Assembly (NCBI GenBank): GCA_039795165.1
Contig: JBDKER010000001.1
Coordinates: forward strand, 143,390 to 207,389
DNA from: V1-33 sp039795165
Lineage (GTDB): Bacteria > Verrucomicrobiota > Verrucomicrobiia > Verrucomicrobiales > V1-33
DNA length: 64,000 nucleotides
Direction: 5' to 3'
A program made the position numbers and the translations under genes. How positions within the stretch are numbered: position 1 is the stretch's first letter; each line of letters opens with the position of its first letter. The notes below the pieces were generated by a model. It did not search any database, was not told where the DNA came from, and saw only the letters and a program-made list of their open reading frames with translations. This document shows positions 1 to 9,047 of this stretch, piece by piece.

Positions 1-801
1 GCAGCGGCGGCAGTCGATGCAGCTTCCGGCCGTCGGGTCGCTGGCTTTGCCGCGGGGTTCGCCCCGGCTGCGGTCGTAGCCGATGTTGAGGGTATCGTCG
101 TCGGTGAGGGCGGACTGGAGGCGTCCGTACGGGCACATGATGACGCAGAACTGTTCGCGGAACCAGCTGAAGCAGAAGTAGAGGATGGCGGTGAGGGCCA
201 TGACCCCTGCGAAGACGGTGAAGTGCTGGGATGGGCTCTGGCGCATCCAGCCGTAGAGTTTTTCCAGCGAGACGAAGTAGCTGAGAAAGATGTGGGCGAT
301 GGCGGCCGCGCAGAGGAGGTAGAGGGCGTGCTTGACGAGGCGGCGGGCAGTTTTGGTGATGCCCCATGGGGCGGCGTCGAGTTTCCGTCGGGCGGCGGCG
401 TCGCCGTCGATGAAGCGTTCGATGCGGCGGAAGACGTGGTCGAGGAAGACCGTGTAGGGGCAGGCCCAGCCGCACCAGATCCGTCCGAGGAGTGAGGTGA
501 CGAAGAACAGGGAGAAGCCGAGACCGCTGATGACGAAGAACAGGAGCCAGACATCCTGGACGAGGAAGGTGAGGCCGAGGAGGTGAAAGCGGCGGTTTTC
601 GACGTCGAGGAAGACGGCTGGGTGGCCGTTGATGGGGATCAGCGGTAGGAGGATGTAGATGGCGATGAGGAGTATGCCGGTCAGCCTGCGGGCAAGGGTG
701 AAGCGGCCGCGCACGTCGGCGGGGTGCAGGAAGAAGCGGGATCCGTCGTCGTTGATGGTCGTGACGGAGTCGAGGTTCGGGCGTTTCTGGGTAGGGACCA
801 T
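1..801 (-). CDS. ccoG: CcoG/FixG/RdxA-type cytochrome c oxidase accessory protein, C-terminus cut by window edge
   Basis: Read on the minus strand from an ATG at 801, the frame stays open to the window edge and gives 267 residues. The N-terminus is cytoplasmic. Several membrane helices follow, with the loop motif CGWACPYTVFLEDVFR, then CVIMCPYGRLQSAL, and finally CIDCRRC, the start of a ferredoxin-type cluster ligand run that continues outside the window. This is the CcoG layout: a membrane protein with polyferredoxin clusters that reduces copper for assembly of cbb3-type cytochrome oxidase (family knowledge). The ccoNOP genes would be expected off the left end but cannot be seen. Identification is strong from the WCGWACPY and CPYGR motifs. 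Confidence 0.93.
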   Translation of the reverse strand, partial: MVPTQKRPNLDSVTTINDDGSRFFLHPADVRGRFTLARRLTGILLIAIYILLPLIPINGHPAVFLDVENRRFHLLGLTFLVQDVWLLFFVISGLGFSLFFVTSLLGRIWCGWACPYTVFLDHVFRRIERFIDGDAAARRKLDAAPWGITKTARRLVKHALYLLCAAAIAHIFLSYFVSLEKLYGWMRQSPSQHFTVFAGVMALTAILYFCFSWFREQFCVIMCPYGRLQSALTDDDTLNIGYDRSRGEPRGKASDPTAGSCIDCRRC

Positions 802-1056
802 GGTGGGGATGGGGATGCATGGGCCGCGACCTGGTGAGGGTACGGATTTGGTCAGGTAGTTCCGGACGGGGACCGCTGCTACGCATTGCCTGGGGAGTGC
901 TGCGCAATTCTGGCGGGCCGGTGGCCAAAGCATGGGCCGTTGGCTGATCCCGGGGGGCAGGGGGAAGACTGTACGGATGCCGGTGTCGGGAATGCTGGCC
1001 GGTCGGTGCAGTGGCCGCGCCTGACGTCTTGTTCCGTGGTGGGTGGGCTCTGCGGA

Positions 1057-1131
<75 letters not shown>

Positions 1132-1263
1132 GGGAGGTCCACGCGAGTAGGCTGGTAAGCATTGATGCGGCGCGACTCAAGGCCAAAAGCGATCGGTTGC
1201 GAGGGATTTGAACTGGACGGCGGATTGATCCGGCGGATAGGTGGGGCCGAACGAATCAGAATC

Positions 1264-2904
1264 ATGCCGGAGATTGTGCTGCCTTGTCCCCGCTGTCAGA
1301 CCCCGCTGCTTGTTGATGATGACAATGCGGGGGCTGAGGTGCTGTGTCCGGGGTGCAAGGTGCACCTGATTCTGCCTGCGGATCCTCGGGGGAAGGTGCC
1401 AGTGAGGGAGAAGTCGGTCATGGAGGCGGAGACGGGTGACGGGCGCAGGAATTTCCGGCTGAGCCGGACAGGTCAAGCGGGGGCGGTCGAGGGGGTGGAG
1501 CCGGCGGTGGTGCCTGATCCCGAGCGGCGGGTGGTGTTGCTGCCGCAGAAGCGGAGGATGGAGGATGAGGAAGAGCAGAAACGGCTGGCGGCGATGGTTG
1601 GTGCTGATGATGTCGGGGTCCCGGAGCGGGAGAAGACGGTGCTTCCGGAACGGCGTCAGGTGATTGACGTGCCGTCTGGAGAGCAGGCTGGTGCGGGGCG
1701 GCCTAAGCGTCAGGGAGGTGAGTTGCCGCCGGCGAGGAAAAGCGGGGAAGAGGTTTCTGGAGTTTTGAAGGAGCGTGGTGGCGTGCCGCCGGGAGCCTCC
1801 GAGCCGATCCCGGCGCGTGGGGATGCGGAGTTTGCGGTGAAGCTGCCTCCGCGGCGCGAACCTGCGCCGGAGCCGGCGGTCCGGGCATCTGTGGAATCTC
1901 CGGTATCCGCGGAACGGGAACCAGTGGCGGTGTCTGCCGCAGCGCCTTCTGAGCCGGCCCCGCCGAAGACGCGGGTGCCGCGGGTGGCGCCGGAGCGCGC
2001 ACCGGCATTTTCTCCGAAGCATGAGGCTGATCTTTCGGTGGAGAACGTCGGTGAATGGGGAGGCGGGGGTGAACCTGCCGAACAGTCGCCGACCTTCCGC
2101 CGGACTGTTTCTCTGGCTCTGGTTTTTCTGCTGCTGGCGGGAGGAGGTGCGGCGGTGGTGGCGTCCCGTGGATTTTTTGCGAAGGCACCGGCTGCAGGTG
2201 CGGCGGCGGAGGCTGATGGGGGTGCCACGAGGAACAAGGAAGCGGCCACCGCGGTGCTGCAGAGATTTTTCAGTGCTGATACGGTGGATGCGATGGCGAA
2301 GGAAGTGCGTCATCCGGAGCTGACGGGGGATCGGATGCGGCGGTATTATGCGAGTCAGGCGCTCACGCCCCGGCAGGTCAGTTTCGAGACTGACTGGGAG
2401 GAAGTGGGGAATTTCGAGGGCAAGGGGGTGGATTTCATCTACACGACCGTGGAGGTGGATTCGTTTCAGAAGCGGCAGGTCTGGCTGGAACTGCCGAAGG
2501 ACGGCAGCGATCCGAAGCTGGACTGGGAGCATGCGGTGAGTTGGTCCGAGGTACCTTGGTCGGAGTTTCTGACGGGAAATCACGAGCAGCCGGTGGCCTT
2601 CCGCGTGACGGCCAGTCCGGTGCATCATTACATCGGGGCCTTCGAGGATGAGTACCGCTATCATGCCTTCCGTCTGGCGGATCCCGAGGACAGTCTCAAT
2701 TGTTATGGGTACTGCGAGACCGACTCCGAGATTGCCAGGCAACTGCTGGCGGAGTGCCAGCAGGCGAGGCGGCGCGGGGAGGTGAATCCTGAGGGGGAAG
2801 GAGTGGCGCGCTGCATGCTGCGGCTGCGTCCGGTGGCGGAGGGTAAGCGCTTCAACCAGTACATCATCGACGGATTTGTATGGAAGACCTGGGTGGAGCC
2901 CTGA
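1264..2904 (+). CDS. Zinc-ribbon, proline/charge-rich single-pass membrane protein of unknown function
   Basis: 546 residues from the ATG at 1264. An in-frame ATG at 1162 adds 34 residues that lie across the tRNA upstream region and look non-coding. The N-terminus is a four-cysteine ribbon (CPRCQ then CPGCK), like the MJ0042-type ribbons that precede long linkers in PVC-group proteins. Residues about 40-270 are a low-complexity linker rich in Glu, Pro, Arg and Val. A single hydrophobic helix follows (about residues 280-305), then a globular C-terminal domain of about 230 residues with many Tyr and Trp that I do not recognise. Topology is probably ribbon inside, C-domain outside. It precedes lpdA by 105 bp on the same strand, and no functional link is evident. 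Confidence 0.75.
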   Translation: MPEIVLPCPRCQTPLLVDDDNAGAEVLCPGCKVHLILPADPRGKVPVREKSVMEAETGDGRRNFRLSRTGQAGAVEGVEPAVVPDPERRVVLLPQKRRMEDEEEQKRLAAMVGADDVGVPEREKTVLPERRQVIDVPSGEQAGAGRPKRQGGELPPARKSGEEVSGVLKERGGVPPGASEPIPARGDAEFAVKLPPRREPAPEPAVRASVESPVSAEREPVAVSAAAPSEPAPPKTRVPRVAPERAPAFSPKHEADLSVENVGEWGGGGEPAEQSPTFRRTVSLALVFLLLAGGGAAVVASRGFFAKAPAAGAAAEADGGATRNKEAATAVLQRFFSADTVDAMAKEVRHPELTGDRMRRYYASQALTPRQVSFETDWEEVGNFEGKGVDFIYTTVEVDSFQKRQVWLELPKDGSDPKLDWEHAVSWSEVPWSEFLTGNHEQPVAFRVTASPVHHYIGAFEDEYRYHAFRLADPEDSLNCYGYCETDSEIARQLLAECQQARRRGEVNPEGEGVARCMLRLRPVAEGKRFNQYIIDGFVWKTWVEP

Positions 2905-3009
2905 GTGCCGACTGGTGTGGCGGTTGCGGTTGCAATTGCCGGCAGTGCTGCCTTTGAATGGGTCGAACCCGTGGGCGTCCGCGGCCCGGGGACGATTCTC
3001 AATTCTATC

Positions 3010-4392
3010 ATGAAATACGATCTCATTGTCATTGGTGGTGGCCCTGCGGGCTACGTGGGAGCCATCCGGGCCACGCAGCTCGGGAAGAAAGTTGCTTGTG
3101 TGGAAGCGGACCGGGCTGGCGGGACCTGCCTCAACTGGGGCTGTATTCCGACGAAGAGTCTTCTGCGGAATGCCGAGTTGTATCATCTCCTCAAGCACAA
3201 GGGGGCTGAGTTCGGTTTCAGTTTCGACAATCTGTCCTATGACTGGAGCAAGGTGATCGGGCGCAGCCGGAAGGTCAGCGACCGTCTCGCTGGGGGCATT
3301 GAATTCCTCTTCAAGAAGAACAAGGTGGATTACATCCGGGGAGCTGGGGCGATCCTGGGAGGGGGCAAGGTCGAGGTGACGGGGAAGGACGGGGCAAAGT
3401 CGGTGATCGAGGGCGAGAAGATTCTGATCGCGACTGGCTGTGCGACCCGGGAGATGCCGGGCCTGCCGTTTGACGGACGTGTGGTGATTGGCAGCCGGGA
3501 TGCGATGGTGCTGGAGAAGCAGCCGAAGGAGATCATTGTGATCGGGGCTGGAGCCATCGGGATCGAGTTTGCGTACTTCTTCAATGCGTTTGGGACGAAG
3601 GTGACCGTGGTGGAGATGCAGCCGAATATTCTGCCGGTCGAGGACACCGAGGTGAGTGTGGCTCTCGAGAAGAGCTTCCGGAAGCAGGGCATCGAGTGCC
3701 TTACCTCGACGAAGGTGGTGGCGTCGCGGAATACCGGGTCCGGTGTGGAAATTGACATCGAAGCCAAGGATGGGACTAAACAGACTCTGAAGGCGGATGT
3801 CTGTCTGGTGGCCATCGGGGTGAAGCCAGTGCTGCCGGGTGGCGAGCAGCCCAAGCTGAGCGAGCGTGGCTACATCATGACCGACGCCCGGTATCAGACC
3901 AGTCTGAAGAATGTCTATGCGGCCGGCGACATCATTGGGCCGCCGTGGCTGGCGCACGTGGCGAGCTTTGAAGCGATTCAGGCCGTGGACGGCATGTTTA
4001 CCGATCACAAACCGAAGAAAGTGGATGTCTTCCCAGGCTGCACGTACTGTCAGCCGCAGGTGGCCAGTGTCGGCATGACGGAACGGGCGGCGAAGGAGAA
4101 GGGGATTGCCTACAAGGTGGGTGTGTTCCCCTTCCAGGCTAGCGGCAAGGCTCTCGCGGTTGGTGAAAGTGATGGCTTTGTGAAGCTGATCTTCGGTGAG
4201 AAGCACGGGGAGGTGCTGGGGGCGCACATCATTGGTCAGGAAGCCACCGAGATGATTGCCGAGATGGGACTTGCGATCACGATGGAAGCGACCCGAGAGG
4301 ATATTGAGGCGACCATTCATGCGCATCCGACTCTTTCCGAAGCAATTCATGAGGCGACTGGGGTGGCCTATGGCCATGCCATTCACATCTGA
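3010..4392 (+). CDS. lpdA: Dihydrolipoyl dehydrogenase
   Basis: 460 residues, the usual length for E3. It reoxidises dihydrolipoamide of 2-oxoacid dehydrogenase or glycine-cleavage complexes using NAD+. The FAD-binding Rossmann motif GGGPAGY is at the N-terminus. The redox disulfide is in GGTCLNWGCIPTKSLL. A second dinucleotide fold begins at VIGAGAIGIEFAYFF, the second FAD contact is YAAGDIIG, and the C-terminal dimer interface carries the catalytic His-Glu pair in HAHPTLSEAIHE. The ATG at 3010 is chosen because MKYDLIVIGGG starts the fold directly; the longer frame from 2905 only adds unrelated residues. No E1 or E2 genes are adjacent, so this may be an unlinked shared E3. Confidence 0.96.
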   Translation: MKYDLIVIGGGPAGYVGAIRATQLGKKVACVEADRAGGTCLNWGCIPTKSLLRNAELYHLLKHKGAEFGFSFDNLSYDWSKVIGRSRKVSDRLAGGIEFLFKKNKVDYIRGAGAILGGGKVEVTGKDGAKSVIEGEKILIATGCATREMPGLPFDGRVVIGSRDAMVLEKQPKEIIVIGAGAIGIEFAYFFNAFGTKVTVVEMQPNILPVEDTEVSVALEKSFRKQGIECLTSTKVVASRNTGSGVEIDIEAKDGTKQTLKADVCLVAIGVKPVLPGGEQPKLSERGYIMTDARYQTSLKNVYAAGDIIGPPWLAHVASFEAIQAVDGMFTDHKPKKVDVFPGCTYCQPQVASVGMTERAAKEKGIAYKVGVFPFQASGKALAVGESDGFVKLIFGEKHGEVLGAHIIGQEATEMIAEMGLAITMEATREDIEATIHAHPTLSEAIHEATGVAYGHAIHI

Positions 4393-4491
4393 TGACCGGC
4401 TGGTCGGCTGGCGGGTTGGCGGCGAAAGGTGATTTTATGGTTTCCGGCGGGGCTGGGCTGTGGTTTGCTTGGGTCAGTCTGATCTGAGCCA

Positions 4492-5550
4492 ATGACGCCG
4501 CGCACCCTCCTTCCTGCTGTCCGCATTGTCTTCGGGCTATGCTGCCTTCTGCTGGGGATGTCGGCCGCGCAGGCGGGGGGCGGCTTTACGCCCCTTGAGG
4601 GGGCTGGTTTTGGAGCGCTTTTTGCGGCGGCGGTGGTGGGGATTGATCTGCTGCTGCGGAATCTGACCCTGCGCAGTTTTTCGGCAGGGACCTTCGGGCT
4701 GATGATCGGGATATTCTGTGCGTGGCTGGTGAACAGCATTCCGTGGAATCAGGGCGGGGAAGGCCGCAGCGGGATCCTGCAGCTGGCGGTCTATCTGGGC
4801 CTTGGCTACATGGGGACCTCGCTGGCTCTGCGGAGCAACCGGCAGGAGTTTTCGCTGATCATTCCCTATGTGAGGTTCCGGAACGAGGGGATCATGCGTC
4901 AGCCTCTGCTGGTGGACACGAACATCATCATTGATGGACGGCTGCCGGGGATTTGTGCGACTGGATTTCTGGATGGCACGCTGATTGTGCCGCGCTTTGT
5001 GCTCGATGAGCTTCACGTGCTGGCGGATTCGCAGGACGGCATGAAGCGGGAGCGCGGGCGCCGGGGGCTGGAGTGTCTGGAGGAACTGCAGCGGGCGAGG
5101 GGCATCGAGGTGACCCTGCATGAGGATGATCAGCCGCAGGAGAAGCTGGTGGACACGAAGCTGATCCAGTTGGCGCGGAGTCTGGATGCGCGTCTGCTTA
5201 CGAACGACGCGAATCTTGGGCGGGTGGCGCAGCTTCAGGGGGTGTCCGTCCTGAATCTGAATCAGCTGGCACACGCCATGCGCATGGTGGTGAATGCCGG
5301 GGATGAGCTGGAACTGGCGCTCGTGCGGGAGGGCCGGGATGAGCATCAGGCAGTGGGCTACCTTGGCGATGGGACGATGATTGTGGTGAATCATGCACGG
5401 GACCGGCTGGGGAACACAGTGCCGGTCGTGGTCAGTTCCGCGCTGCAGACGAGTGCGGGGCGGCTGGTTTTTGCCGAGCTGAAGGGGGGGCGTGCGCAAT
5501 CGTCCGAGTCTGTGAAGGGGCGGCCGGGACCGCGGATGGTGCCGGGCTGA
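4492..5550 (+). CDS. PIN/TRAM-domain membrane protein (YacL-like)
   Basis: 352 residues. Several hydrophobic segments occupy the first 110 or so residues, followed by a PIN nuclease-like domain beginning LLVDTNIIIDGR, with the acidic residues D (VDTN), E (LDELHVLAD) and D (LLTNDANL) in the expected places. The C-terminal part (about residues 285-345) looks like a TRAM beta-barrel. This is the architecture of Bacillus YacL and relatives, membrane-anchored proteins with a putative RNase active site and a nucleic-acid-binding domain (family knowledge). The C-terminus is a short basic, proline-containing tail. Confidence 0.88.
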   Translation: MTPRTLLPAVRIVFGLCCLLLGMSAAQAGGGFTPLEGAGFGALFAAAVVGIDLLLRNLTLRSFSAGTFGLMIGIFCAWLVNSIPWNQGGEGRSGILQLAVYLGLGYMGTSLALRSNRQEFSLIIPYVRFRNEGIMRQPLLVDTNIIIDGRLPGICATGFLDGTLIVPRFVLDELHVLADSQDGMKRERGRRGLECLEELQRARGIEVTLHEDDQPQEKLVDTKLIQLARSLDARLLTNDANLGRVAQLQGVSVLNLNQLAHAMRMVVNAGDELELALVREGRDEHQAVGYLGDGTMIVVNHARDRLGNTVPVVVSSALQTSAGRLVFAELKGGRAQSSESVKGRPGPRMVPG

Positions 5551-5578
5551 TCCCGGTACCGCAAAACGGGTTCAAGGC

Positions 5579-5782
5579 ATGAGGAATTCCCGGAATCTGA
5601 TGCTGATGGCGGCGGTGGCAGCTGCTTTCGTGATGATGGTGGTGGTGATGTGGGCGGTGGACCGGGTGGCCCGTCCGGCGCGGCCATCGGGCTTACTGGA
5701 CCGGGCGGGCTGGGAGGCGAAGCACGCGGAGCCGAGGGACGAGGGATCGCATCCGGTATCGGGCGACCGCAGGGTGCGCTGA
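5579..5782 (+). CDS. Possible small single-pass membrane protein
   Basis: 67 codons between the PIN/TRAM gene and rnhB, same strand. Residues about 6-28 form a clear hydrophobic helix with basic residues before it (MRNSRNLMLMAAVAAA) and a soluble, charged C-terminal half. I recognise no family. The membrane-helix pattern and the fit to the intergenic gap favour a real gene, but it could be a chance ORF in GC-rich DNA. Confidence 0.4.
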   Translation: MRNSRNLMLMAAVAAAFVMMVVVMWAVDRVARPARPSGLLDRAGWEAKHAEPRDEGSHPVSGDRRVR

Positions 5783-5839
5783 CTTGCGGGTGAGATTTGC
5801 GCTCGCGGAGCGCGCCATGTCCTCGCATGACCATGCGGT

Positions 5840-6454
5840 ATGCCAGACATGGAAAGGGAAATGCGTGTACGGGCCACCGGAGTGAGGCTGGTGGCTGGCA
5901 TTGACGAAGCCGGTCGGGGTCCGCTGGCTGGTCCTGTGGTGGCGGCGGCGGTGATTCTTCCGGATGGGTTTGCGCATGAAACGCTCAATGATTCGAAGAA
6001 GCTGAAGGCAGCTGAGCGTGAGCGGATTCATGCGGAACTCGAGTCCTCGCCGGGTGTTTTCATTGGAGTGGGTGAAGCCAGCGTGTCGGAGATCGACCGG
6101 CTGAACATTCTCCGGGCGACCCATCTGGCGATGGAGCGGGCCGTGCGTGCGCTGCCGGAATTGCCCGATTTCTGTCTGATTGACGGGTGGCCGGTGCCGC
6201 GTTTTCCGGTGCCGCACGAAGGGGTTGTGGGAGGCGATGCGCTCAGTCTGAGTATTGCGGCTGCGAGCGTGGTGGCGAAGGTCGTGCGCGACCGCTGGGT
6301 CATGGGGGTGGACGCCGAGTGGCCGCAGTATGCGTTTGCAAAGCACAAGGGATATGGGACAGAGCTGCATTTGCAGTTAATCCGCAAGTATGGGCCCTGT
6401 CCGCTTCATCGTCGCTCGTTTGAGCCCATTGCTCAACCGACCTTCGATTTCTGA
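5840..6454 (+). CDS. rnhB: Ribonuclease HII
   Basis: 204 residues, the standard RNase HII length. It removes ribonucleotides from DNA-RNA hybrids and single misincorporated ribonucleotides. The signature VAGIDEAGRGPLAGPV carries the catalytic Asp-Glu (D22, E23), a further Asp is in CLIDGWPV and another in VVRDRWVM. KHKGYGT and HRRSFEP are typical C-terminal motifs. An ATG three codons later is an alternative start. The end overlaps the start of yraN by 65 bp, an arrangement often seen for rnhB-yraN neighbours. Confidence 0.95.
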   Translation: MPDMEREMRVRATGVRLVAGIDEAGRGPLAGPVVAAAVILPDGFAHETLNDSKKLKAAERERIHAELESSPGVFIGVGEASVSEIDRLNILRATHLAMERAVRALPELPDFCLIDGWPVPRFPVPHEGVVGGDALSLSIAAASVVAKVVRDRWVMGVDAEWPQYAFAKHKGYGTELHLQLIRKYGPCPLHRRSFEPIAQPTFDF

Positions 6455-6863
6455 GCAGGCGGGCGCGGTTGATCCGCACTGGGTGGGCCGCCGTGGTGAG
6501 GCCATTGCGGCGTGCTGGCTCTGGACGCGGGGCTGCCGGATCCTCTACCGGAACTACCGGGGGCCGGATGGCGGGGAAGTTGATCTGGTCTGCCGGGATG
6601 GGCAGGACCTGTGCTTTGCCGAGGTGAAAACGCGGACGGGCACAGCCTTCGGGCGGCCAGGTCTGGCAGTTGATGATGCCAAGCAGCGGCTCATCCGCCG
6701 CGGGGCGGAGAGTTGGCTGCGGCTGCTCGGCTGTCCGGAGATCCGCTGGCGCTACGACATTGTCGAGGTGGTACTGCGTCCGGGCCGGGCACCCGAGGTC
6801 ACGTGGCTGCAGTCGGCGTTCGGCAGTGAGACGGCACGGGCGGCGCGGCGGTTTTACCAGTGA
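6390..6863 (+). CDS. yraN: YraN family (UPF0102) endonuclease-like protein
   Basis: 157 residues, slightly longer than the usual 115-130 because the N-terminal part overlaps rnhB. The core has GRRGEAIAACWL, ILYRNYRGPDGGEVDLVCRD and LCFAEVKTRTG, which is the restriction-endonuclease-like fold with the E, D and ExK positions of this family. The molecular role is not established for the family. The first 25-30 residues are not conserved-looking, so the true start may lie downstream of 6390, for example at a GTG near 6483. Confidence 0.85.
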   Translation: MGPVRFIVARLSPLLNRPSISEQAGAVDPHWVGRRGEAIAACWLWTRGCRILYRNYRGPDGGEVDLVCRDGQDLCFAEVKTRTGTAFGRPGLAVDDAKQRLIRRGAESWLRLLGCPEIRWRYDIVEVVLRPGRAPEVTWLQSAFGSETARAARRFYQ

Positions 6864-6873
6864 GGAGCCAGTA

Positions 6874-7893
6874 TCAGCGGGATGCGGTCTTCTTTTCAGC
6901 GGCACTGGCGGCGCGTTCCTTGTCCGAGAGCGATCCGAGGAAGGCGACGATGTCCGCGGTTTCCGTGGCGGACAGCTTTCTGCCGAGCTGGAGGCGGGCC
7001 ATGGTGGTGACGGCGGTGGCGAGGTCGGCGGCTCCACCATCGTGGAAGTAGGGGCCGGTGAGGGCGATGTTGCGGAGGCTGGGAACCTTGAAGAAGAACT
7101 TGTCCGCGTCGTTGCCGGTCACGCTGGCGCGTCCGGTGTCGGTGGTGTTGGCATAGGCCTCGATGAGGCCCATTTTCTGGTAGAGGTTACCGCCGATGGT
7201 GGGGCCGAGGTGGCAGGCGATGCAGCCTGTGCTGATGAAGGTGTCGAGTCCGCGGCGTTCCTGATCCGAGAGTGCCTTGTCGTCGCCTTTGAGGAAGTCG
7301 TCGAAGCGGTCGTTGGTCCTGAGGGTGCGTTCGAAGGCCGCGATGGCTTCGGCGATGTTATCATAGCTGATGGGGTCGCTCGCTCCCGGGAAGGCGGCGG
7401 CGAAGGATTTCGCGTAGCTGGCGACTTCGCGGATGCGGGCGACGGCGGTTGTTTCATCCGGCATGGCCATTTCGATGGGATTGAGGATGGGGCCCTTGGC
7501 CTGGTCCTCGAGAGTGGCGGCGCGGCCATCCCAGAACTGGGCGATGTGGAAACCTGCGTTGAGGGTCGTAGGCGAATTGCGGCCGCCGCGTTTGCCGAAG
7601 GCTCCCGGGCTGGTGGGTTCGTTATCGACTCCCGCGCGGTTTTCATCCACCCGGTGACAGCTGTTGCAGGACTGTTTCCCGTTCTGTGAGAGGCGGGTTT
7701 CGAAATAGAGGTCCTTTCCGAGAGCGATCATTTCCGGGGTATCCTGTTCCGCACCTGGCATCCGGTCGGGAAGTGGCCGGAAAACGGCATTGGCCTTTTC
7801 ACGGAGGGCTTTTGGTTCCGGGGCCGGGCTTTCAGCGAGGGAGGCGGCGAGGGTCAGCAGAAGACAGGGAAAGGCAGCGAAGATCGGTTTCAT
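6874..7893 (-). CDS. Di-heme cytochrome c peroxidase (MauG/CCP family), exported
   Basis: 339 residues with a cleavable signal peptide (MKPIFAAFPCLLLTLAASLAES). There are two heme c attachment motifs, CNSCH at residues 76-80 and CIACH at 224-228. The regions LNAGFHIAQFWDGRAATLEDQ, GPILNPIEMAM and FKVPSLRNIALTGPYFHDG are hallmark CCP/MauG segments. It acts in the periplasm, reducing peroxide or oxidising a partner protein. The gene is convergent with yraN (10 bp apart) and monocistronic as far as can be seen. Within the family, substrate cannot be told from sequence. Confidence 0.93.
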   Translation of the reverse strand: MKPIFAAFPCLLLTLAASLAESPAPEPKALREKANAVFRPLPDRMPGAEQDTPEMIALGKDLYFETRLSQNGKQSCNSCHRVDENRAGVDNEPTSPGAFGKRGGRNSPTTLNAGFHIAQFWDGRAATLEDQAKGPILNPIEMAMPDETTAVARIREVASYAKSFAAAFPGASDPISYDNIAEAIAAFERTLRTNDRFDDFLKGDDKALSDQERRGLDTFISTGCIACHLGPTIGGNLYQKMGLIEAYANTTDTGRASVTGNDADKFFFKVPSLRNIALTGPYFHDGGAADLATAVTTMARLQLGRKLSATETADIVAFLGSLSDKERAASAAEKKTASR

Positions 7894-8098
7894 GGTCGCG
7901 GATGCAATGAACTATGCTTCACTTACGCAGTGAGAGGGGTAGTTTTTGCACAAGATCTGCACAGTAAGGAAAAAACGACGGAAAGTGAAGGCTGCATGAA
8001 ACGGGCTGGCTGATGCTCCGGAAACCGGAAGTGAGGAATTGCGTGGGCGGTTTTCGCCGTGTAGAGAAGGGGAGCAATTTTTCACCCCGCAGACGATT

Positions 8099-8371
8099 AT
8101 GGCCCAGGCAATCATGGATCCCGAGGAAGTCCGTCGCTTTGCGAAGGAGCTGAAGCGTTTCAACGATGATGTGCAGGTGAGGGCGTCGTCGCTGCAGGCG
8201 CGGTTTGCGGCCCTTGGGGCGACCTGGCAGGATCAGGAGGCCGAGAAGTTTGCGGAGGAATTTGTGGCGACCATGAAGGTGCTGAAGAAATTTGTGGAGA
8301 CGTCCGAGAAGCACACTCCGTATCTGCTGCGGAAGGCGCAGCGGATCGAGGAGTATCTGGATCAGCGCTGA
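8099..8371 (+). CDS. WXG100-like small helical protein
   Basis: 90 residues from the ATG at 8099 (alternative ATG at 8114), predicted as two long helices. The central turn reads LGATWQDQEAEKF, that is a W-x-[DG] hairpin like the WXG motif of ESX/type VII substrates, and the length is right for the WXG100 superfamily. The second helix is amphipathic. No EssC/EccC-type ATPase or other type VII component is in the window. It is followed 14 bp later by a coiled-coil gene that probably forms an operon with it. A role as a secreted dimer is a family-based guess only. Confidence 0.75.
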   Translation: MAQAIMDPEEVRRFAKELKRFNDDVQVRASSLQARFAALGATWQDQEAEKFAEEFVATMKVLKKFVETSEKHTPYLLRKAQRIEEYLDQR

Positions 8372-8385
8372 GCCATGGAAAGCCG

Positions 8386-8913
8386 ATGAGTTCTGAAGCC
8401 CGAGTACGGTCGGTTGAAGCGCTGGGGGATTTCCGGTCGCATCTGATTGTCTTTCTCTCGCGGTCGACGGGAGCGGTCTCGAAGGTCACGGATGAAGTGA
8501 AGCGGGCGCGGCTGTGGCTGGAGACGGAGCAGCGGACGTTCTGGGAGGGGCGGCTGCGGAGAGCGACGCGGTCACTGGAGCAGGCTCAGGCCGAGCTGAT
8601 GACGGCCAAGCTGTCTTCGTTCAAGGATTCGGTGACGATGCAGGAGATGGAGGTGAGGAAGGCGAAGCGGGCGGTCGAGGAGGCGACGGAGAAGCTGAAG
8701 CGGATCCGGCACTGGGTACGGGAGTTCGATCAGTTGTTTGCGGGGCATCTGCGTCGGCTGGACAGCATGAGTGATTATCTGGTGCATGATCTGCCGAAGG
8801 GGGTGGCCTATCTGGAGCGGACGCAGCGTCTACTGGAGGACTATGTGGACGGTGGGGGCGTGCGGGCGCCCCGGCAGGCACCACCCGATCCGGCGGCCGG
8901 GCAGGAATCCTGA
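8386..8913 (+). CDS. Coiled-coil protein in operon with the WXG100-like gene, function unknown
   Basis: 175 residues, almost entirely charged helix with heptad-like spacing (residues about 20-150), ending in a Pro/Gly/Ala-rich tail. There is no signal peptide and no membrane segment. A Trp pair (ARLWLETEQRTFW) precedes the long coiled coil. The 14-bp spacing and shared strand with the WXG100-like gene suggest co-expression, perhaps as a partner or scaffold. I do not recognise a named family. Confidence 0.7.
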   Translation: MSSEARVRSVEALGDFRSHLIVFLSRSTGAVSKVTDEVKRARLWLETEQRTFWEGRLRRATRSLEQAQAELMTAKLSSFKDSVTMQEMEVRKAKRAVEEATEKLKRIRHWVREFDQLFAGHLRRLDSMSDYLVHDLPKGVAYLERTQRLLEDYVDGGGVRAPRQAPPDPAAGQES

Positions 8914-8961
8914 TTCCTGTTGTTTGCTGGTGCGGATGTGGCGGGTGCTGGCGGCACGGAA

Positions 8962-8997
8962 AAGCCCGCCGATCCCATGGGTGGGACGGGCGGGCTT
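8962..8997 (-). terminator. Intrinsic terminator, best read for nrdA
   Basis: Inverted repeat AAGCCCGCC / GGCGGGCTT (8962-8970 and 8989-8997), with a second small dyad (CCCATGGG) in the loop. On the minus strand the stem is followed by TTTTCC, the right orientation to end nrdA transcripts 50 bp past its stop. It may also act on the coiled-coil gene from the other side, but there is no T-run on that strand. Confidence 0.7.
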
Positions 8998-9047
8998 CGG
9001 GGGGGGCAGAGTGTGCTCTGCGGGGAACCTTGAGCGATCCGCTGAGT

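Noticed and set aside
1177..4386. 1069-codon minus-strand open frame opposite the zinc-ribbon protein and lpdA
   Set aside because: It is antisense to two well-supported genes, Arg/His/Pro/Leu-rich without domains, the usual shadow in GC-rich DNA.
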